Source: Hymenobacter cheonanensis (GTDB lineage Bacteria; Bacteroidota; Bacteroidia; Cytophagales; Hymenobacteraceae). Taken from it: 64,000 nucleotides of DNA. Location: assembly GCF_030581075.1 (NCBI RefSeq), contig NZ_JAUQSW010000009.1, positions 186,001 to 250,000 of the forward strand, given 5' to 3'. How positions within the stretch are numbered: the first letter of the stretch is position 1; each line of letters begins with the position of its first letter. The translations under genes and the position numbers were made by a program. Of this stretch, positions 8,955 to 15,429 are shown in pieces. The notes under the pieces are model-generated. The model saw only the letters and a list, made by a program, of their open reading frames with translations, did no database searches and was not told the origin of the DNA.

Positions 8955-8991
8955 TTTTGTCCGATATCCGCCTCTTCAACCTCCCACACCC

Positions 8992-10728
8992 ATGCCTCTC
9001 TCCCCCGACGTTCAGCAGCGCATCAACACCTGGCTCTCGCCCGCCTACGATGCTGATACCCAGGCCGAAATCAAACAGCTCGTTGACACGCACCAGGACG
9101 ACCAGCTCAACGATGCTTTCTACCGCACCCTGGAGTTTGGCACCGGCGGCCTGCGCGGCATCATGGGCGCGGGCTCGAACCGCATGAACCGCTACACGCT
9201 GGGCATGGCCACGCAGGGCTTGTGCAATTACTTGAAAATCAGCTTTCCGAACCAGGAAATTAAAGTGGCGATTGCCCACGATTCGCGCAACAACTCGCGC
9301 TTGTTTGCCGAAACGGTGGCGAACATCTTTTCGGGCAACGGCATCACGGCGTATCTGTTTGAGAGCCTGCGGCCCACGCCCGAGCTTTCGTTTGCCATCC
9401 GGCACCTGGGCTGCCAGAGTGGCTGCGTTATCACGGCCTCGCACAACCCTAAGGAGTATAACGGCTACAAGGTGTACTGGAACGATGGCTCGCAGGTAGT
9501 GGCCCCGCACGACAAGAACATTATTACGGAGGTCAACAAAATCACGAGCCCCGAGGAGGTGAAGTTTGCCGGCGACCCTAGCCGCATCCACATCATCGGG
9601 CCGGAAGTGGACGCCGCTTACCTGGCCGAGGTCAAGAAGCTGAGCATCAACCCCGCCGCTATTCAGCAGCAGCACGATTTGGGCATCGTGTACACGCCCA
9701 TCCACGGCTCGGGTATCAAGCTGGTACCGCCGGCGCTGGCTGAGTTTGGCTTTACCAACGTGAGTGTGGTGCAGGCCCAGGCCACGCCCGACGGCAACTT
9801 CCCCACCGTGCAGTCGCCCAACCCGGAGGAGAAATCGGCCATGCAGCTAGCCCTCGACCAAGCCAAGGCACAGAATGCCGACATTGTGCTGGCTACCGAC
9901 CCCGACGCCGACCGTGTGGGCGTGGGCGTGAAAAACGACAAGGGCGAGTGGGTGCTGCTCAACGGCAACCAGACGGCCGCGCTGCTTACGCACTACATTC
10001 TCTCGGCCCGCCAGCAGGCCGGTAAGGCCCAGCCCAACGATTTCATCGTGTACACCATCGTGACGAGCGAAATCCTGGGCGACATCGCCAAGCACTACCA
10101 GGTAAAATCGTACCGCACGCTCACCGGCTTCAAATACATCGCGGGCCTCATCCGCGACCTGGCGGGTAAGGAGAACTACATCTGCGGCGGCGAGGAAAGC
10201 TACGGCTTCCTAATCGGCGACTTTGTGCGCGATAAAGATGCCGTAACGGCCTGCGCCCTCGTGGCCGAGATGGCCGCTGTGGCCAAGGGCCAGGGCCGCA
10301 CCCTGTATCAGGAAATGCAGAAGATGTACGCTGAGTATGGCCTCTACGTCGAAGACCTTATTTCCTTGACCAAGAAGGGCCAGCGCGGTGCCGAGGAAAT
10401 TCAGGAAATGATGGTGGAGCTGCGCCAGAACCCACCCAAGACCCTGGCTGGCTCGCCGGTAGTAGAAATTCGCGATTACCAGACCGGCCAGATTCACCAC
10501 CTCACCTCGGGCCAGCAAGAAAGCACGGGCGTGGAGAGCTCCAACGTGCTGCAATTCCTCACGGCGGCCGGCGACAAAATTTCGGCCCGTCCCAGCGGTA
10601 CCGAGCCCAAAATCAAGTTCTACTTCAGCGTAAAAGAGCCGCTAGCCTCGATAGCTGATTATGAGCCAGTGCACAAGAAAGCAGAGGCCAAGATTCAACG
10701 CATTATTGAAGAGATGCAGCTGAAATAG
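8992..10728 (+). CDS. Phosphohexomutase (phosphoglucomutase/phosphomannomutase)
   Basis: A 578-residue alpha-D-phosphohexomutase interconverting hexose 1- and 6-phosphates. The phosphoserine loop ITASHNPKEYNGYK has Ser150, the Mg2+ loop is DPDADRVG (D303, D305, D307), the sugar loop is GGEESYGF, and the phosphate-binding loop near the C-terminus is RPSGTEPKIKFY. All four domains are present, and the length fits the large phospho-sugar mutase branch common in Firmicutes and Bacteroidota. A TACTTTTG box 32 bp upstream of the ATG is a likely promoter. A long palindromic repeat follows at 10753. Confidence 0.95.
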   Translation: MPLSPDVQQRINTWLSPAYDADTQAEIKQLVDTHQDDQLNDAFYRTLEFGTGGLRGIMGAGSNRMNRYTLGMATQGLCNYLKISFPNQEIKVAIAHDSRNNSRLFAETVANIFSGNGITAYLFESLRPTPELSFAIRHLGCQSGCVITASHNPKEYNGYKVYWNDGSQVVAPHDKNIITEVNKITSPEEVKFAGDPSRIHIIGPEVDAAYLAEVKKLSINPAAIQQQHDLGIVYTPIHGSGIKLVPPALAEFGFTNVSVVQAQATPDGNFPTVQSPNPEEKSAMQLALDQAKAQNADIVLATDPDADRVGVGVKNDKGEWVLLNGNQTAALLTHYILSARQQAGKAQPNDFIVYTIVTSEILGDIAKHYQVKSYRTLTGFKYIAGLIRDLAGKENYICGGEESYGFLIGDFVRDKDAVTACALVAEMAAVAKGQGRTLYQEMQKMYAEYGLYVEDLISLTKKGQRGAEEIQEMMVELRQNPPKTLAGSPVVEIRDYQTGQIHHLTSGQQESTGVESSNVLQFLTAAGDKISARPSGTEPKIKFYFSVKEPLASIADYEPVHKKAEAKIQRIIEEMQLK

Positions 10729-10752
10729 CGTCCGAGAAAACAGGCGTTAATA

Positions 10753-10849
10753 AAAACGTCCGTCATGCTGAACGCAGTGAAGCATCTCTACCGCACCGTC
10801 CAACGACACGGTAGAGCTGCTTCACTGCGTTCAGCATGACGGACGTTTT
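10753..10849. repeat. Long palindrome, 'GTCATGCTGA' family, copy A1
   Basis: Arms of about 41 bp with one mismatch (left starts AAAACGTCCGTCATGCTGA, right is its complement ending GACGGACGTTTT) around a 15-base loop. It lies between the convergent phosphomutase and XRE genes, so it may serve as a two-way terminator. Related copies occur at 41309, 42982, 49406 and 58825. Confidence 0.9.
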
Positions 10850-10877
10850 GGTTTCTCTCCGGGAAAAACAATGGCCG

Positions 10878-11684
10878 TTACGCCCGCTGCAACTGCAGCT
10901 GCTTTACTTGCTGCGTGAGGTCCATTACCATGCTAGCCAGGTGCTCCAGCGACACGCCGCCAATGGGAAAGGCGCTGCTGATGTAGCTCTTGGCTTCCCA
11001 GATTTCGAGCACGTCCTCGGCTTTTACATCGTAGGGCGAATAGAGCGGGTTATCAGATTGCAGGGCAAACATCGAGTTCTGTTTCAGCTTGTTATACACA
11101 CGCTTGAAAACGATGCCGTCCTTCTGGCTCACCACAATGCAGGGCGTGCCATCCTTAATGCTGGCCCAGTCGTCGACGTAGCGGCCCACGATAGTGGTGC
11201 CGCTGGCCAGGGGCAGCATCGAGTCGCCGGCGATTTCGAAGGCACGGTAGGTGCCCGTGCTAGCCAGCATGGGCAACCGGAAGCGCGGCAGCTCTTCAAT
11301 AAACTCGCGGTCGGCGTAGCCATTGAGGTAGCCGGCGGCAGCTTTCAGAGGCACCAGTTCAATGTTTTCCTTGTCGTCGGGGCCCACCGTGAAGGCTAGC
11401 ACCCGCAGCGGCTTGTCTTCAGGCAGGGTGTCTACCAGCGGGCCGGCTTCGCGTAGGGCGGCGGCAGTTTTAGCGTTTTTGCGCTTCGTAAAGTCGGTGG
11501 TTGCTAGCGAGTCGAGCGGAATATTGAAGAGCCGGGCCATGTTGACAAGCGTAGCCAGGCGGGGCTCGGCACGGCCTTCTTCATAAGCCCCCACCAGTGA
11601 GCGCTTAATATTCAGTTTATCAGCCAGCTGTGCTTGCGTAAGTCCCAGCTCGCGGCGCCAGAACTTGAGGTTGGTATTAATCAT
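10878..11684 (-). CDS. XRE-type HTH repressor with S24 (LexA/CI-like) peptidase domain
   Basis: A 268-residue protein. The N-terminal XRE helix-turn-helix (about residues 5-58; LTQAQLADKLNIKRSLVGAY) is followed by an S24 signal-peptidase-like domain with the Ser in EIAGDSMLPL and the Lys in GIVFKRVYN. A short coiled-coil tail closes the protein. Such proteins are CI/HipB-like repressors that can be inactivated by self-cleavage after DNA damage. I chose the ATG at 11684; the longer frame adds 53 unlikely residues. No phage genes are near, so a chromosomal stress regulator is more likely than a prophage repressor. Confidence 0.85.
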   Translation of the reverse strand: MINTNLKFWRRELGLTQAQLADKLNIKRSLVGAYEEGRAEPRLATLVNMARLFNIPLDSLATTDFTKRKNAKTAAALREAGPLVDTLPEDKPLRVLAFTVGPDDKENIELVPLKAAAGYLNGYADREFIEELPRFRLPMLASTGTYRAFEIAGDSMLPLASGTTIVGRYVDDWASIKDGTPCIVVSQKDGIVFKRVYNKLKQNSMFALQSDNPLYSPYDVKAEDVLEIWEAKSYISSAFPIGGVSLEHLASMVMDLTQQVKQLQLQRA

Positions 11685-11841
11685 AACGGTAGGAAAGACA
11701 AGGGGATGAAAAACCCAACGCGGAGGGCACGCGACGCACAAAATCGGCAACACCGGCTGCAAGTTACTAATTCCATTAGACTTGCCAACGCTAACGGGGT
11801 GGGAATTGTTGGGGGAAATGAAATTTTGAGTAACCAGACGC

Positions 11842-11876
11842 AAAAACAGCCGCCCTGGCTAGGGGCGGCTGTTTTT
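11842..11876 (-). terminator. Rho-independent terminator
   Basis: A perfect 14-bp stem (AAAAACAGCCGCCC / GGGCGGCTGTTTTT, loop TGGCTAG), with T-runs on both strands. It is placed to end the minus-strand lipoprotein operon that stops at 11896. Confidence 0.85.
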
Positions 11877-11895
11877 ATAAATTCCTTGAAAGGAC

Positions 11896-12792
11896 TTACA
11901 AATTCAGGCTGGGCTTGGGTGAGTCGGCCCACCACTCATCGTTTTCCCAATAATTACGCCAGCCTTGCTTAACATATTTTGGGTTTACCTGCGCGCCGCG
12001 GTCGCCGATGCCAAAATCAGCGATAAGACTTGGGGAAAGTAAAAAGATGTCGCGGCTAAGCAGAAATGGTTTCGCCGGCTTACCGGGCACATCTTGCCAA
12101 TTTCCTTTTACCACCAGCGCACTGCCTTTGGTTGGGCTTTTTTCCAGAATCTGGCCTTCGGCTGGCGCATTCATAAAGCCGATTTTTCCTTTGTCATTCA
12201 ACCAAAAGTCCAGCAGCATCCGCCCGGCAAGTAGGTAGGATGATGGCGCGGCGCCGGTAAATTCAAATGAGGAGCTGGCTGAATAGGCACGTGCGTTAGC
12301 GATGTAACCGCCGGCTTCGTTGGTGCTATCTGCCACGTAAGCCAAGTCATCATCGCCTTGCGAAAGCAACATTCCTTGCTCATAATAATCAGTTAGTTGT
12401 GCTACCTGAATTAGCCCAACAAAGCTACTTACTTGCTTTTTGTAGCGCGCCTTGCCAGCTACGTGAAAAAGGCCCGGCTTAAGGCTATCGCGTGCGGCCT
12501 GCAAAATGACTAGCGACAGCCGCTGCGGGTCGCGGCCGAAGAAGCCGTCTAGCACCCCAGCCTTCTTCCACAAGCTACTTAAATCGACGCGCCGCAGGGT
12601 GGCCTGCATCTCTGGCGTCAGCGAATCGGCGAGTGTGGCTAGTGTTGGCTGGGTGGCGGCAAGCGGGTTAGCCGGCTGGGCAATGGCCGACGGCTCTTTG
12701 GGAGGAACCGTTGCGGCGGTGGTTTGAGCGGCTTGCGGCTGGCAGGCGACGCCGGCACAAGCCAGCGCGAAGAGCATAAGCTGTTTTCTCAT
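11896..12792 (-). CDS. Lipoprotein paralogue 1 of tandem pair
   Basis: A 298-residue probable lipoprotein with an N-terminal signal MRKQLMLFALACAGVAC and lipidation at Cys17 (or Cys12), followed by a Pro/Ala/Thr-rich spacer. The body is homologous to its upstream neighbour: both carry LRR-(V/Y)-DLS near residues 65-85, a FHV-x-G-x-x-RYK segment, and end in WENDEWWA-x-SPKP. The function is unknown. It is the last gene of a minus-strand operon (DUF2306, paralogue 2, this gene), 3 bp after paralogue 2, and ends at a strong terminator. Confidence 0.75.
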   Translation of the reverse strand: MRKQLMLFALACAGVACQPQAAQTTAATVPPKEPSAIAQPANPLAATQPTLATLADSLTPEMQATLRRVDLSSLWKKAGVLDGFFGRDPQRLSLVILQAARDSLKPGLFHVAGKARYKKQVSSFVGLIQVAQLTDYYEQGMLLSQGDDDLAYVADSTNEAGGYIANARAYSASSSFEFTGAAPSSYLLAGRMLLDFWLNDKGKIGFMNAPAEGQILEKSPTKGSALVVKGNWQDVPGKPAKPFLLSRDIFLLSPSLIADFGIGDRGAQVNPKYVKQGWRNYWENDEWWADSPKPSLNL

Positions 12793-12795
12793 AGC

Positions 12796-13638
12796 TCACA
12801 GGGCCAGGCCAGGCTTGGGCGATTTGGCCCACCACTCGTCGTTTTCCCAGGCCTCGTTCCAGCCTAGCTTGGCCAGATTAGGGTTGACTTCCTCGCTGCG
12901 GTCGCCCAGGCCCAGGCTCTTAAGTGCCTGGGGCACTACGGCTCCGTAATAATTGGCGAAGGCTACGGAGTGGCGCTGGCCGGTTTTGTTGCTGACCTGC
13001 GTGCCGCGAAAGAGCAAGCCGCAGCCTTTGGTGGGGTTTTCATTATCCGGACCAACTAACTGGATTGCGTGGTCGAGGTGCCCCTGCGCATCGAGGCTAA
13101 AGTCCAGCAGGGCCTGGCCAGCGTAGCGGCCCGCACCTTTGGTAGCGGGGTCTTCGGCAAACTCAAACCGGCCGGCCGCCGTGAAGGCCCGCCCGGTCGA
13201 ATCCAAATCCGCAAACATCGCCTTGGTAAAAGGCCGCACCGATTGCACCGTAATGGTACCCACAAAGGGCGTAATTACCCGCTTATAACGGTCGAGGCCC
13301 TCAACATGAAATACATTGGGCTGCCGGGCATCGCGCCGCACGCTGCTGAAGTAGAAGGAGATACGGTAATAAGCAGGGCCGTAAAATCCTTCCAGGGTTG
13401 GATGGGTTTTCATCATCTCCGTCTGGTTGGCCCACAGGGGCGATAAGTCGTATCGGCGCAGCATTGCCAACGCATTGGGTGTGAGCGCGCTATCCGAGCT
13501 AATGGCAGCGGCGGCCACGGCCGGCGGCGACTGGCTGCCGCTGCCCGGAGCAGCTTTTGCGGCTATTTTCTGCGTCTCTCCCGAGCCAGACTTACACGCC
13601 GTACTCAGCGCCAGCCCGGCCATTAACAACTTTTTCAT
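12796..13638 (-). CDS. Lipoprotein paralogue 2 of tandem pair
   Basis: A 280-residue probable lipoprotein with signal MKKLLMAGLALSTAC (Cys15) and a Gly/Ser/Ala-rich spacer. It shares the domain of the downstream paralogue: AMLRRYDLSPLWANQ, NVFHVEGLDRYKR, LLDFSLDAQGHLDHA and the tail WENDEWWAKSPKPGLAL. The shared acidic-aromatic C-terminal tail may be a surface or interaction element. Its start overlaps the stop of the DUF2306 gene by 4 bp, so the genes are translationally coupled. The function is unknown. Confidence 0.75.
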   Translation of the reverse strand: MKKLLMAGLALSTACKSGSGETQKIAAKAAPGSGSQSPPAVAAAAISSDSALTPNALAMLRRYDLSPLWANQTEMMKTHPTLEGFYGPAYYRISFYFSSVRRDARQPNVFHVEGLDRYKRVITPFVGTITVQSVRPFTKAMFADLDSTGRAFTAAGRFEFAEDPATKGAGRYAGQALLDFSLDAQGHLDHAIQLVGPDNENPTKGCGLLFRGTQVSNKTGQRHSVAFANYYGAVVPQALKSLGLGDRSEEVNPNLAKLGWNEAWENDEWWAKSPKPGLAL

Positions 13639-14309
13639 GCCGCCAAATTAGGTCGTAACCTCCTCATTATTTCCCGCAGAAAATACCGGCCCAGGCCCAG
13701 CTCCAGCAGCACTTCGGCCAGAATCAGGTTGCCCACCCACGAAAGCCAGGTCACTGTCAGGTACGTCTCTATCGGCTTGGTATGGAAGGCGTAGTACATA
13801 AGATAACTCTCGCCGCGCAGGGCCAGCGCGGCCAGCGTCACGGCATAGGAGCGCACCTGCCACTCTACGTGCCGGGGCCACTGCCGGCGGCGGGCGGCGC
13901 GGTAGGCCGCCCAGGTGGCCAGCCACCACACCAGGCATTGCAGCGAGAAGCCCACCTGCGCCACCAGCCCGCCATTGGCAAAGCGCGCCAGCACGAGGCC
14001 CGAGGGCGCGGCCAGCCCCAGAATGCCACCCACGTAGCCGTAGCCCAGCCGGCGGTGCAGGCGCGGCCCCCGGCTGGCTACTCCCGGCAGCCATTGCAGC
14101 AGGCCCAGCACCAGCACCCCCAGGCTCGTGGTAATGTGCACGTAGAATCCCAGCCGAAACCACGGGTTGTCGTTGGTTTCGTCGCTTTTGGTGGTGAGGA
14201 AGCTGATGCCCTTCTCGAAGGAGTAGTAGGGCAGCGTTTTGGTGAGCATCAGGGCCGCGAAGGCAGCGATGAGCAGGGCGGCGAGGGCTAGCAGAAATTT
14301 GCGCAGCAT
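13635..14309 (-). CDS. DUF2306 family membrane protein
   Basis: About 224 residues with about six hydrophobic segments. The N-terminal helix, the HITTSLGVLVLGLLQWLPG segment and the RLHRRLGYGYVGGILGLAAPSG block are typical of DUF2306 (predicted heme/cytochrome-b561-like four-helix membrane proteins of unknown role). Conserved His residues in the membrane segments might bind a cofactor; that is inference. First gene of the operon with the two lipoproteins. ATG at 14309 or 14315. Confidence 0.8.
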   Translation of the reverse strand: MLRKFLLALAALLIAAFAALMLTKTLPYYSFEKGISFLTTKSDETNDNPWFRLGFYVHITTSLGVLVLGLLQWLPGVASRGPRLHRRLGYGYVGGILGLAAPSGLVLARFANGGLVAQVGFSLQCLVWWLATWAAYRAARRRQWPRHVEWQVRSYAVTLAALALRGESYLMYYAFHTKPIETYLTVTWLSWVGNLILAEVLLELGLGRYFLREIMRRLRPNLAA

Positions 14310-14376
14310 AGCCACAAAGTTTGGCGCAATATTGCGCTAAACTCGCGCTACCTCACCCAGTAAAGCACGGCATATC

Positions 14377-15429
14377 TTGAAGCAACTCCTACGCTACGGC
14401 TTCTTTTTGGGCACCCTGTTCAGTGGCTGCACCGTTTATAATGCGGCTACTACCCCTTCCAGCTACCAGCCCGGGCTTTACAGCGCCACTACCGGCCAGC
14501 GCTTGCTGAGCGACAGCTTGCCGGCTTCTTCCGTGCAATGGCCGGATTACCGGGTTCTTCGGTTTGAGCATAAAGCCTGCACCGACACGTTCCGCTTACC
14601 CGAACTGCATGAGCCTTTCCGTAGCATGAAAAGCCCTTATCCGCCCGGGGCCGTGTGGGTTGACAATGCGAACGCTTGGCTTGACGAGGCCGAAATCTCC
14701 AACCAGGAGTGGCGGCAATACGAGCTGCAGCAAGTAAAAGCCGGGGTGCCCGCCGCCGCGCTAGCCCCCAGCGCGGCGGCGCAGCCCGTGCCGGACTACT
14801 ATACCAACCGTTTCTATACCTATTACCCGGTGGTAGGAATCAGCTATGAGCAAGCGCAGGCTTTTTGTAAATGGCGCAGCCAGGTGGTCACTGCGTTGCT
14901 CAACCAACGAAACCACGTAGCCCTGGCCGACTCGCTCAACCCGGCTTATGTGCGCTGCCGCTACCGGCTCCCGACGGAGCGGGAATGGGAAGCCGCCGCT
15001 GCGCTGCAAAGCAAGCTGCCTTTCGGCACGGCCTGCCCCACCCTGCCGGTGCAGCTGGTGCCAGCTGCCGCCGCTTACCTGCGCCAAAGGTCGGGCAGCA
15101 CCAAGCCGGTAGCCGAAATTCAGGCGGATATTATTGCCTATAATAAAACCCGTCCTACGCTGGCTGTTATTACTTGTGCCCGGGAGGCGCCTTACTTTCT
15201 GCGCAGCCAAACCCCGGGCTACGTTTACCAGCGGCCGGTAAATTATTATGGGCTTTATCAGCTGCTAGGCAACGCGGCCGAGCTTGTGCAGGAAAAAGGC
15301 GTTACCAAGGGCGGCAGCTACCGCGACGCGCTGAGCGACTGCCGCATTGCCGCGCGCGGCACTTATGCGGGCCCGGCTCCCCACATTGGGTTCCGGGCGG
15401 CGGCCACGGTAAGCAGGCCCACCCCCTGA
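14377..15429 (+). CDS. SUMF1/FGE-sulfatase domain lipoprotein (TTG start)
   Basis: A 350-residue lipoprotein with a formylglycine-generating-enzyme-like fold. The segments DEAEISNQEWRQYEL, YEQAQAFCKWRSQ, YRLPTEREWEAAAAL, GLYQLLGNAAELVQEKG and GGSYRDALSDCRIAARG are the usual SUMF1 landmarks, and the C-terminal GFRAA is typical. In Bacteroidota this fold is used by GldJ/GldK-type gliding and type 9 secretion lipoproteins, but this one is isolated, so that assignment is not supported. The reading frame begins with TTG directly encoding MKQLLRYGFFLGTLFSGC, a complete lipoprotein signal (Cys18); no in-frame ATG gives a signal peptide, so TTG is the likely start. Confidence 0.8.
   Translation: MKQLLRYGFFLGTLFSGCTVYNAATTPSSYQPGLYSATTGQRLLSDSLPASSVQWPDYRVLRFEHKACTDTFRLPELHEPFRSMKSPYPPGAVWVDNANAWLDEAEISNQEWRQYELQQVKAGVPAAALAPSAAAQPVPDYYTNRFYTYYPVVGISYEQAQAFCKWRSQVVTALLNQRNHVALADSLNPAYVRCRYRLPTEREWEAAAALQSKLPFGTACPTLPVQLVPAAAAYLRQRSGSTKPVAEIQADIIAYNKTRPTLAVITCAREAPYFLRSQTPGYVYQRPVNYYGLYQLLGNAAELVQEKGVTKGGSYRDALSDCRIAARGTYAGPAPHIGFRAAATVSRPTP

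Noticed and set aside
10878..11684. Prophage repressor reading of the XRE-S24 gene
   Set aside because: No integrase, structural or lysis genes are nearby; neighbours are ordinary chromosomal genes.
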